A stretch of 64,000 bases of DNA from JAAXHB01 sp965214945 (GTDB lineage: Bacteria; Actinomycetota; Acidimicrobiia; Acidimicrobiales; Aldehydirespiratoraceae), in NCBI GenBank assembly GCA_965214945.1, contig OZ244029.1, positions 2,170,001 to 2,234,000 on the forward strand, in the 5' to 3' direction. The translations under genes and the position numbers were made by a program. The notes beneath the pieces are model-generated. The model was not told where the DNA came from. It saw only the letters and a list, made by a program, of their open reading frames with translations, and searched no databases. Below are positions 17,809-25,547 of this stretch, in pieces; the first letter of the stretch is position 1, and every line of letters begins with the position of its first letter.

Positions 17809-18705
17809 GTGACCGCCGCAACCGAAGCCGCGGTCGGCGAAGCTGTCGTCGGCTACGAGCTGGGTTCGCTGCGCCGGGCTGCCTCGGCCGTCGGAGCGCG
17901 GTTGTGGTGGATCCCTGCGGCGTTCGTGACGCTCATGGCGGCCTGGGCGGTGGCGCCCGGTGTGTTCGCGCCTCACGATCCGGAGCGGCAAAACCTGAGG
18001 GCGCGGCTGCTAGCCCCGCTGAGCGAGTCGCCTGACGGCTACCACCTCGCCGGCACCGGGTCGCTCGGCAAGGATCTGTTCTCGCAGATGGTGCACGGCA
18101 CCCGCCTGACGCTGATCATCGCGGTGGCGGCCACCGGCATCGGGCTTGTGGTGGGCGTCGTGCTCGGCTTGCTCGCCGGCTATTTCGGCGGCCTGGTCGA
18201 CCGCGGCATATCGCGCCTCTCCGAGGCCCAGACCGCCATGCCGATGTTCTTAGTGGCGATCCTGCTGCTGAGCCTGCTCGGGCCGAGCGTCACGATCCTT
18301 TTGGTGGTGCTGCCAACCCTGGTGTGGCCGATTTTCGCGCGCGTGGTGCGAGCCGAGGCGCTGCGGCTCCGGCAGTCACAGTTCATCGAGGCCTCCATCG
18401 CCGTGGGCTGCAGTACGGCGATGGTGCTGCGCTCGCACATGCTGCCAAACATCGCTCCGCGCATTCTGGTGCTGGCAGTGGTGGAGATCGGCCACGTAAT
18501 GCTCGCCGAGGCCGGGCTCAGCTTCCTCGGCGTCGGCGTGCAGCCGCCGAACACCACTTGGGGCCTGCTGATATCGCAAGGCCGCGAGCTGCTAACCGTG
18601 TCGTGGTGGCTGACGATCCTTCCAGGCGTGCTGCTCGGGCTGACCGTGCTGTGCCTCAATCTGCTGTCGCGCCGTTACGAACGCTCCGCCGGCGCTGCAG
18701 CGTGA
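17809..18705 (+). CDS. ABC transporter permease, DppC type
   Basis: A 298-residue membrane protein starting at GTG 17809. It shows the DppC N-terminal block (FAPHDPERQNLRARL), the LAGTGSLGKDLFSQMVHGTRLTL segment and the EAA loop FIEASIAVGCSTAMVLRSHMLPN. It forms the transmembrane channel with the DppB-like partner. Gene order B-C-D-F with tight spacing is that of a standard oligopeptide-type importer. Confidence 0.94.
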   Translation: MTAATEAAVGEAVVGYELGSLRRAASAVGARLWWIPAAFVTLMAAWAVAPGVFAPHDPERQNLRARLLAPLSESPDGYHLAGTGSLGKDLFSQMVHGTRLTLIIAVAATGIGLVVGVVLGLLAGYFGGLVDRGISRLSEAQTAMPMFLVAILLLSLLGPSVTILLVVLPTLVWPIFARVVRAEALRLRQSQFIEASIAVGCSTAMVLRSHMLPNIAPRILVLAVVEIGHVMLAEAGLSFLGVGVQPPNTTWGLLISQGRELLTVSWWLTILPGVLLGLTVLCLNLLSRRYERSAGAAA

Positions 18706-18709
18706 CATC

Positions 18710-19747
18710 ATGACCGGCGCACCCAAGCCGCCGGCCGAAACCGTTGCCACCGGCGCTCCTGAGCCGCTGCTCGAGGTGCGAGATCTGCGAACCCATTTCG
18801 TCACTCCCGACGGCGTGGTGCGCGCCGTGGACGGCGTGTCCTTCAGCCTCAACACCGGCGAGGCGCTGGGCATTGTCGGCGAATCTGGCAGCGGCAAGTC
18901 GGTGACCGCGCTCAGCCTGCTACGTTTGTTCGGCCCGTTCACCGAAATGCGCAGCAGCGGCGAGGCGTTGTTCGCGGGCTGCGATCTGCTCCGAATGTCG
19001 GAACGGGAGCTGCGCGAAGTGCGCGGTGGCGAGATCGGGATGGTGTTCCAAGATCCCCTCACGTCACTCAACCCGGTCATGCCGGTCGGTGACCAGGTGG
19101 CCGAATCGGTGCGCCGCCATACGAAGGTCGGACGTGCCCAGGCCCGGCGTCGGGCTGTGGAGCTGCTCGACCTTGTAGGCATCGGCGATCCGGGCTCGCG
19201 TTACGGCGACCTTCCCCACCATTTCAGTGGCGGAATGCGCCAGCGCGTGATGATCGCCATCGCCGTGGCGGCCCGGCCGAGGCTGCTGATCGCGGACGAG
19301 CCCACCACAGCGCTCGACGTGACCGTTCAAGCGCAGGTGCTTTTGCTGCTCGATGAGCTGCGCCGCGAGCTGGGGATGGCGCTGATCCTGATCAGCCACG
19401 ACTTCGGCGTGATCGCATCGGCCTGCGACCGCGTGCAGGTGATGTACGCGGGACGCATAGTGGAGCGCAGCTCGCTAGAGCATCTCTTGCAGCGGGGCAA
19501 CCACCCGTACACTGAAGGGCTCCTGGAGCTGGTGCCGCGCTTCGATGACGACCTCTCGGGCCAGCGCCAGCTTGAGCCGATACCCGGGCAGCCGCCGCGT
19601 CTGCTGGAGACGGTCGCAGGGTGCGCCTTCGCGCCGCGCTGTCGGCACGCGCACGACCGCTGCAACCACGAGCGACCGCCTCTGTATCGTCTCGGCCCCG
19701 ACCACGAGTCGGCCTGCTGGCTCGCCAAGGAGCGGGCGCGACGATGA
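18710..19747 (+). CDS. ABC transporter ATP-binding protein, DppD type
   Basis: A 345-residue ATPase with Walker A GESGSGKS near residue 61, Q-loop FQDPLTSLNPV, signature FSGGMRQRVMIAIA near residue 167 and Walker B LLIADEPTTALD. The C-terminal oligopeptide-transporter domain (CAFAPRCRHAHDRC) carries the cysteine cluster found in DppD/OppD proteins. It heterodimerises with the DppF-like ATPase, whose start overlaps its stop by four bases. Confidence 0.95.
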   Translation: MTGAPKPPAETVATGAPEPLLEVRDLRTHFVTPDGVVRAVDGVSFSLNTGEALGIVGESGSGKSVTALSLLRLFGPFTEMRSSGEALFAGCDLLRMSERELREVRGGEIGMVFQDPLTSLNPVMPVGDQVAESVRRHTKVGRAQARRRAVELLDLVGIGDPGSRYGDLPHHFSGGMRQRVMIAIAVAARPRLLIADEPTTALDVTVQAQVLLLLDELRRELGMALILISHDFGVIASACDRVQVMYAGRIVERSSLEHLLQRGNHPYTEGLLELVPRFDDDLSGQRQLEPIPGQPPRLLETVAGCAFAPRCRHAHDRCNHERPPLYRLGPDHESACWLAKERARR

Positions 19748-20763
19748 CCGCCGCGCTGGAGGTGAGCGACCTGGTGGTGCGCTTCAAGGTCGGAGACGCC
19801 TACATCACGCCGGTGAACGGTGTAAGTCTGCGCCTACGCCCCGGCGAGACGCTGGGGCTGGTGGGCGAGAGCGGCTGCGGAAAGTCGACGCTGGCGCGGG
19901 CCGTCTTACAGCTCATCCGGCCGGACTCGGGGCGGGTGCTGCTCGCAGGCAAGGACTTGACGCGGTTGCGGGGATCGGCGCTGCGATCACTGAGGACGCG
20001 CCTTCAGATGGTCTTCCAAGACCCCCGCGGGTCGCTCGATCCGCGCAAGAGCGTCCTTTCGCTGATTTCGGAGCCTCTCAAGGTGCACCGTTTGGCCGAC
20101 CGCGGCGAGCGTAGGCGGCGAGCTCACCAGATCATGGAGCGGGTCGGCTTGGACACGGCTTATGCGCAGCGGCGCCCGTCGGAGCTGTCCGGCGGGCAGC
20201 AGCAGCGGGTGGGCATAGCCCGCGCTCTGATAACCGACCCGGCCGTGGTGATCTGCGACGAGCCGGTGTCGGCTTTGGACGTGTCGATACAGGCTCAGGT
20301 GATCAACCTGATCCGAGATCTCCAGTCCGATCTCGACACTGCGTTCTTGTTCATCGCCCACGACCTGGCTGTGGTGCGTCGTCTCAGCCGCCGGGTTGCG
20401 GTGATGTATCTCGGTCGTGTGGTGGAGCAAGGCCCCCGTGACCAGATCTTCGGCCATCCAGCGCACCCTTATACCAAGGGCCTCGTCGCGTCGATAGTGC
20501 GAGCCGACGTCAACGCCCGCCACAAGCTCGCAGAAGCCCGCCGGCTCGTGTCCGGCGACCTGCCGAGCCTGCTCGACCCTCCCCCAGGGTGCGCGTACAA
20601 CACCCGCTGCCCGTACGCCGTCGAGATCTGCCGCGAGGCGGCCCCCTCGCTGGACACAGTGGTAGGCCACGGCCATGTTGCCTGTCACCGCTGGAGGGAG
20701 ATACGAGACCAACCGCCAGTCCTCAACCGCCCACGAAACCCAGGAGGCCCTACAGAAACATGA
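19744..20763 (+). CDS. ABC transporter ATP-binding protein, DppF type
   Basis: A 339-residue ATPase starting at ATG 19744, overlapping the DppD-like stop (ATGA). It has Walker A GESGCGKST, FQDPRGSLDPR, signature LSGGQQQRVGIARAL and Walker B VVICDEPVSALD, plus the C-terminal cysteine cluster CAYNTRCPYAVEIC. The frame is open upstream but inside the DppD gene, so the overlapping ATG is the sensible start. Confidence 0.95.
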   Translation: MTAALEVSDLVVRFKVGDAYITPVNGVSLRLRPGETLGLVGESGCGKSTLARAVLQLIRPDSGRVLLAGKDLTRLRGSALRSLRTRLQMVFQDPRGSLDPRKSVLSLISEPLKVHRLADRGERRRRAHQIMERVGLDTAYAQRRPSELSGGQQQRVGIARALITDPAVVICDEPVSALDVSIQAQVINLIRDLQSDLDTAFLFIAHDLAVVRRLSRRVAVMYLGRVVEQGPRDQIFGHPAHPYTKGLVASIVRADVNARHKLAEARRLVSGDLPSLLDPPPGCAYNTRCPYAVEICREAAPSLDTVVGHGHVACHRWREIRDQPPVLNRPRNPGGPTET

Positions 20764-21143
20764 AACGAGCAGTGCGCACATCCGGCGCCCCGACGCCAAC
20801 AGGCCCGTTCAACCAGGCGATACGGGTCGGAAATCTGATCTTCACGGCCGGGCAGGCCGGCCGGAACCGCGACACCGGCGAGATGGGCGACATCGGCGAT
20901 CAGGCTGACTGGGCGCTGCGCAACATTGGCGCGATCCTCGAAGCTGCGGGAGCTTCAATGGCCGACGTGGTCAAGACTACGGTCTACCTCAAAGAGGGCA
21001 CCCCTATTGGCCCGCTGAACGAGCAGTGGACGCGGCACTTTCCCGAACCGCTCCCGGCTCGTTCGTCGGTGTTCGTGAACCGTCTCAAGAACCCGGAGAT
21101 GCTCATCGAACTTGAGGCCGTCGCCTACATCCCCGATCGCTGA
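20760..21143 (+). CDS. RidA family protein
   Basis: A 127-residue RidA-type protein beginning at ATG 20760, overlapping the preceding stop by four bases and preceded by AGGAGG. Family marks are PTGPFNQAIRVGNLIFTAGQ and the C-terminal LPARSSVFVNRL, with the conserved arginine, then LIELEAVAYIP. It closes the aromatic-type operon. As in the operon near 1.3 kb, a RidA closes a transporter-enzyme operon, implying imine or enamine intermediates. Confidence 0.9.
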   Translation: MKRAVRTSGAPTPTGPFNQAIRVGNLIFTAGQAGRNRDTGEMGDIGDQADWALRNIGAILEAAGASMADVVKTTVYLKEGTPIGPLNEQWTRHFPEPLPARSSVFVNRLKNPEMLIELEAVAYIPDR

Positions 21144-21222
21144 TCAGCAGACCTCGACCACTGGCAGCAGCTTTCGACCACCATTAGATCTTTCTCGTCT
21201 AACTTCTCCGGGACAGTGAGGG

Positions 21223-21241
21223 CAGCAGTGCACCACTGCTG
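21223..21241. terminator. Candidate bidirectional terminator hairpin
   Basis: CAGCAGTG (21223-21230) and CACTGCTG (21234-21241) form an 8-bp stem with a three-base loop between two convergent genes. A weaker TTAGA/TCTAA inverted repeat lies about 35 bases to the left. There is no T-run, so this is a moderate call based on position. Confidence 0.5.
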
Positions 21242-21247
21242 ATCCCG

Positions 21248-22621
21248 TCAGCACGCCATCGGGGGGCTGACGCTGCCGGACAGCACGCTGTCAACGATGG
21301 ATGCGGAGAGGCCTAGATAGTTCTCGGGTCGCAGCATTTCGCGCAGCTCCTCGACAGTTACCACGCCTGCCACGGTTTCGTCACCAGCCAAAGCCTGCTC
21401 AAAGGTCAGACCGGCAACACGAGCCGATCTCACCAGTTCGGCCACAACATGGTGCGCCCTCGCTCTGCCGAGGGCTGGGGCTAGGGTCATCATCACGGCT
21501 TCGGCGTTGATCGACGTCTCTGACAGGGCCAAGTTGGCCGCCATGCGCTCGGCGTTGACGAACAGCCCACCGTAGATGCGTCCGATATGACGCAGGACTG
21601 CGCTGGCCAGCATCGCGGTGTCGCTCAAGGCGGCCCATTCCGCAGCCCAGGTGGACATGTCGCGTTCGTGCCCGCCGGTCATCGCTTCCAGCATCACGGC
21701 GGGCTGCTGGCGCACGAGCCGGCCTAAGGCCACGACAACCTCGGCCATCATCGGGTTGCTCTTCTGCGGCATGGTCGAAGAACCAACGCTTCGATCCGTG
21801 CTCGGCTCGGCCACCTCGGCGATCTCGGTGCGCTGAAGGTCGACGACCTCGCGGGCCATTCGACAGCAGGTCGTGGTGACCGAAGCAATGGCGAAGCAGG
21901 CTTCGGCCAAACGGTCCCGTGCCACGTGCCATGGCGCTGACGGCACTCCCAACCTGAGCTGTCGGCAGAACCGCTCCCTCAGATCGAGGCCGCAGCGCCC
22001 GAACGCTGCCATCGTCCCGGCGGCACCGCCCAGCTGTCCTACCAGCACCCGGGGCTCGATCTCGTCAATCCGCTGTCTGCCTCGGCGAAGCTCGTCGACC
22101 ATCACAGCTAGCTTGAGGCCGAACGTGATAGGCACGGCGTGCTGGCCGTGGGTGCGCCCACTCATGGGGGTCGCCCGGTGATGCCGGGCCAGCCGCTCGA
22201 CAGATTCCGTGACGAGTACCAGCTCCTGGCGTATCAGGGCTAACGCGTCGCGCAGCATCATGACCGTGGCCGTGTCGGTGATGTCTTGGGTGGTGGCGCC
22301 CCAGTGAAGCCACCCGGCCGATTGGGGAGACAGCCGTCGGCCGAACTCGTCGAGGAAGGGAACTAACGGATGGCCCGATTCGGCCAGACGCACGCGCAGG
22401 GGCGCGTAGTCTTTCACCTTGAACGCTTCGGAAGCTCGGCTGATTTCAGCGGCGGCGGCCCAGGGGACCATCCCGAGTTCGGCCTGGGCCCGGGCCAGGG
22501 CTGCCTCGACCCTTGCCCAACATGTGAGCATCGCGTCATCAGAGAAGATGGCCCGCATCTCGGGCGTGCCGAATTGATCCCGAAACAGGCGCGAGTCGAT
22601 GAGGCTTGCGTGCGTCGTCAC
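21248..22621 (-). CDS. Lyase of the adenylosuccinate lyase / 3-carboxymuconate cycloisomerase family
   Basis: A 457-residue member of the fumarase/aspartase superfamily with all three conserved regions: SGRTHGQHAVPITFG (residues about 155-170), LGGAAGTMAAF, and the mobile-loop signature GSSTMPQKSNP near residue 283 with the catalytic serine. The overall shape (C-terminal ADSL_C-type helices, EAMTGGHERDMSTWAAEW) is closer to PcaB, the protocatechuate-branch cycloisomerase, than to purB. Next to an aromatic-type operon a PcaB-like role is attractive, but no other beta-ketoadipate genes are present, so the reaction is unproven. Confidence 0.85.
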   Translation of the reverse strand: MTTHASLIDSRLFRDQFGTPEMRAIFSDDAMLTCWARVEAALARAQAELGMVPWAAAAEISRASEAFKVKDYAPLRVRLAESGHPLVPFLDEFGRRLSPQSAGWLHWGATTQDITDTATVMMLRDALALIRQELVLVTESVERLARHHRATPMSGRTHGQHAVPITFGLKLAVMVDELRRGRQRIDEIEPRVLVGQLGGAAGTMAAFGRCGLDLRERFCRQLRLGVPSAPWHVARDRLAEACFAIASVTTTCCRMAREVVDLQRTEIAEVAEPSTDRSVGSSTMPQKSNPMMAEVVVALGRLVRQQPAVMLEAMTGGHERDMSTWAAEWAALSDTAMLASAVLRHIGRIYGGLFVNAERMAANLALSETSINAEAVMMTLAPALGRARAHHVVAELVRSARVAGLTFEQALAGDETVAGVVTVEELREMLRPENYLGLSASIVDSVLSGSVSPPMAC

Positions 22622-22775
22622 ACAAGTACCGGCGTGTGGGACCTTTGCAGGAAAACCATCACAATCTGGCTATGGAGACACACGCCGACCGTCACAGAAG
22701 TGCAGTCAGTCTGTGTTGATCGAGTCTTGTAATCGACTCCTTGTACACTAGCGTCGTTACCGGACTGAGATTGGC

Positions 22776-23552
22776 ATGACTGGCCTAGAAGGACGGAACG
22801 CTTTCGTGACCGGCGCGGGCGGCGGAATAGGCCGGGCCGTGGTGGCGGCTCTGGCTGCCGCGGGCGCCAATGTCGCGGCCGCCGATCTAGTGGGGGCTGA
22901 GGCCGAGCGCAGCGCCGATCTTGCCCGCAGGATGGGCGTTTCCGCCTCCGCGCATGTTCTGGACGTCTCCCGGCCGGGCGACATAGCCGAGGCGGTGGCC
23001 GCGGCTGAGCGCTGCGGCCTGCTGTCGGTCGGAGTTACCTGCGCCGGCGTGGTCGAGCTAGCGCCCGCGCTGGAGCTGAGCGAACGGCAGTGGGATCGCA
23101 CCCTGGGCGTGAACCTGAAAGGCACCTTCTTTGTGCTCCAAGAACTGGCCCGCCGGTTCCGCGCCACCGGCACAGACGGCCGCCTGGTCGCGGTGTCGTC
23201 AGTGGCGGGCAGGTCGGGGCGCACCGACGTGGTGGACTATGCCGCGTCCAAAGCCGGTGTGATCAGCGTTGTCCGCTCGCTGGCTTTGTCCTTGGCGCCA
23301 CACATACGGGTTAATGCGGTCTGCCCCGGCGTGGTCGACACACCTATGACCCGGGACATACACTCCCGCCGGGCCAGCATGTACGAAACTACCGTCGAGA
23401 AGTCGACGGGTGATATCATCCGGCAAATTCCGCTCGGCACAATGGCCACGCCCCAGCAGGTCGCCGATATGATCATTTTCCTTCTCTCCGACGGAGCGGG
23501 TCAGGTCACCGGGCAGTCGATAAACGTCTGCGGCGGCTTGGAACGAGACTGA
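22776..23552 (+). CDS. Short-chain dehydrogenase/reductase
   Basis: A 258-residue classical SDR: cofactor motif TGAGGGIGRAV near residue 11, a substituted NNAG region (CAGVVELAP), catalytic serine in AVSSVAGRSG, Tyr-x-x-x-Lys in YAASKAGVI, and PGVVDTPMTRD. NAD(P)-dependent alcohol/ketone oxidoreduction is expected. It is divergent from the lyase gene. The 154-base gap contains a GAGTC/GACTC inverted repeat near 22735-22752, a possible operator. Confidence 0.93.
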   Translation: MTGLEGRNAFVTGAGGGIGRAVVAALAAAGANVAAADLVGAEAERSADLARRMGVSASAHVLDVSRPGDIAEAVAAAERCGLLSVGVTCAGVVELAPALELSERQWDRTLGVNLKGTFFVLQELARRFRATGTDGRLVAVSSVAGRSGRTDVVDYAASKAGVISVVRSLALSLAPHIRVNAVCPGVVDTPMTRDIHSRRASMYETTVEKSTGDIIRQIPLGTMATPQQVADMIIFLLSDGAGQVTGQSINVCGGLERD

Positions 23553-23569
23553 CGGGAACAGGTACCCTC

Positions 23570-23774
23570 TCCCCCGCCATGGCCGACGACATCTACGCGA
23601 AACTCACATGTTGAACGGCGTGGTGCACATGGTCCAATTCTCCCCCGCCATGGCCGACGACATCTACGCGAAACTCACATGTTGAACGGCGTGGTGCACA
23701 TGGTCCAATTCTCCCCCGCCATGGCCGACGACATCTACGCGAAACTCACATGTTGAACGGCGTGGTGCACATGG
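23570..23774 (+). repeat. Tandem triplication of a 71-bp unit ending at a gene start
   Basis: Starting at about 23570 a 71-base unit is repeated at 23641 and 23712, with the third copy running into the VOC-protein gene until about 23774 (2.9 copies, essentially identical). Each copy holds the start codon and first eight codons of the VOC gene. In the first two copies that start opens a 25-codon frame ending at TGA; only the last start leads into the full gene. Confidence 0.95.
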
Positions 23775-24211
23775 GCTTCACCGTGCGCGACGTCAAGGCG
23801 TCCGCCGCGTTCTATGAGTCGCTGTTCGAGGCCGAACCCGAAGTGCGCCAGGTTTACGATGCGCCCTACACAGGCGAGCAGGTCGGCTATCCGGGAGCGC
23901 GGCTAGACATCGCCATATTCAAGATTCCCGGTTCCGATATCCGGCTGGAGCTGATTGAGTATCTCAAACCTCGTGGCAAGCCGGTAGACATCGAGACTAA
24001 GAACGCGGGCACCGCCCATCTCTGCTTAAAAACCGACGATCTGCACTCTGTTTTCCAACGGATGATCAGCCTGGGGGCCACGGCCCGCAGCCCGGTGCCG
24101 GTGTGCATCACCTCCGGGCCGAACAAGGGCCGCCACGTCTGCTACTTCCGCGACCCCGAGGGCCTTACCATCGAAGTGCTGGAGGCGGCCCCGGCTCCGA
24201 TCCTGTCCTGA
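23750..24211 (+). CDS. VOC (glyoxalase/dioxygenase) superfamily protein
   Basis: A 153-residue single-domain VOC protein: start MLNGVVHMGFTVRDV with a metal-ligand histidine, FYESLFEAE, GTAHLCLKTDDL with the second histidine, and CYFRDPEGLTIEVLE with the glutamate ligand at the end. These proteins bind a divalent metal and act as lyases, isomerases (methylmalonyl-CoA epimerase-like) or extradiol dioxygenases. The start lies in the third copy of a 71-bp tandem repeat, and no clear ribosome site precedes it. Confidence 0.9.
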   Translation: MLNGVVHMGFTVRDVKASAAFYESLFEAEPEVRQVYDAPYTGEQVGYPGARLDIAIFKIPGSDIRLELIEYLKPRGKPVDIETKNAGTAHLCLKTDDLHSVFQRMISLGATARSPVPVCITSGPNKGRHVCYFRDPEGLTIEVLEAAPAPILS

Positions 24212-24299
24212 CAAGCCGAGCGGTCAGCCGTTCGATCTCAGACAACCTGTCGTTAGCTGCCCGTCGGTTAGCTGCCGCTAGGTCCACTAAATTTGTCGC

Positions 24300-25457
24300 G
24301 TGAACACGACAGACAGCCCCGATCCGCACCGGCACCACGCCGACGCTCCGAGCATCCGGGATCTTGCTGCCTCGGCTGCGGCCGCCGTGTCCGATGACGA
24401 CGCTTCGATGGTCGATCCGGCCTTGTGCCCCATCGGGCTGGTCGGTGCCGGGGCCATCGCCTCCACCGCCCACCTTCCCGCCTACCGCCAGGCCGGTTTC
24501 GGCGTGAGGGCCGTGTACGACGTCGACATAGCCGCGGCCCGATTGTCAGCCGCACGCTTCGGGATCGGCAAGGTGTGTGGCAGCCTCGACGAGCTGCTGG
24601 GCTTACCCGAGGTGGCAGTCGTGGACGTCGCTGTGCCCGCCGTGCACAACCCCGGCATTGCCCTGCGGGCCTTCAAGGCAGGAAAGCACGTCTTGCTACA
24701 AAAGCCCATGGCCCCCAGCGCCGATGAGGCCCAGGCCGTCGTGGACGCTGCCCGACAGTCAGGACGGCTGGTGGCCGTAAACCACCAGATGCGCTGGGCC
24801 CCGTCGGTTCGGAGCGCCATCCGGCTGATTCGCCAGGGTGCCCTCGGGCAGCCGCTCGACTATTGCATCCGCTTCAACGGTCGCTCCGACTGGACTGCGT
24901 GGCCATGGCTGAAGAGTGTTGCGTATCCGGAACTCTGGTATCACTCGATCCACTACCTCGACACGGCACGGGCCTGGTTCGGCACCCCGACATCGGTGTA
25001 CGCCCGGCTGAGGGCCCATCCGGCCAGCTTTCTGGACGGCCCCACCCGGGCCGTGATCGTCGCGGCCCACGCCAGCGGGGTCACAGGGTCTGTGCTGGTC
25101 GGCCACGACTCGCCGAAGCCGCCGTCACGCTGGATCTCCGACTTCTCCATCGAGGGAACCGACATGCTGGTTGAGGGCCGAGTCGGGGACCTGATCGGCG
25201 ATCTCGGTGAGACGCCCGACACCATTGGCGTGTTCGACCGGTCCAGCGCCGAGCCGGTGGAATTGGAGCTGGAGGGAAGCTGGTTCCCCGACGCCTTCTC
25301 CGGGCCAATGAGGTCGCTGCTTCGGGCGATAGCCGAAGGAACCGAGCCTGAAACCTCCGGGGCTGACGCAGTGGAGACGCTGCGATTCGTGGAGGCAGTT
25401 GAGGCCAGCCACCGCCTCGGCAGGACTATCGACGTGGCGACCACGCAGGCCCTTTGA
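24300..25457 (+). CDS. Gfo/Idh/MocA family oxidoreductase
   Basis: A 385-residue NAD(P)-dependent dehydrogenase starting at GTG 24300. The Rossmann motif is GLVGAGAIASTAHLPAY (about residue 42), after a polar N-terminal extension of about 40 residues. The usual EKP motif is present as LLQKPMAPS, with Gln in place of Glu. The C-terminal alpha/beta domain includes WYHSIHYLDTARAWFG. It likely oxidises a sugar or polyol hydroxyl. It follows the VOC gene in the same orientation. Confidence 0.9.
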   Translation: MNTTDSPDPHRHHADAPSIRDLAASAAAAVSDDDASMVDPALCPIGLVGAGAIASTAHLPAYRQAGFGVRAVYDVDIAAARLSAARFGIGKVCGSLDELLGLPEVAVVDVAVPAVHNPGIALRAFKAGKHVLLQKPMAPSADEAQAVVDAARQSGRLVAVNHQMRWAPSVRSAIRLIRQGALGQPLDYCIRFNGRSDWTAWPWLKSVAYPELWYHSIHYLDTARAWFGTPTSVYARLRAHPASFLDGPTRAVIVAAHASGVTGSVLVGHDSPKPPSRWISDFSIEGTDMLVEGRVGDLIGDLGETPDTIGVFDRSSAEPVELELEGSWFPDAFSGPMRSLLRAIAEGTEPETSGADAVETLRFVEAVEASHRLGRTIDVATTQAL

Positions 25458-25547
25458 TCAAGGAAACGAATCAGAACGACCGGAAAGGCACCCTCCCACC
25501 AATGCCAACAGGTGTGTTGAGGCTCATCGAATGGAAGTTTCTCGCGG

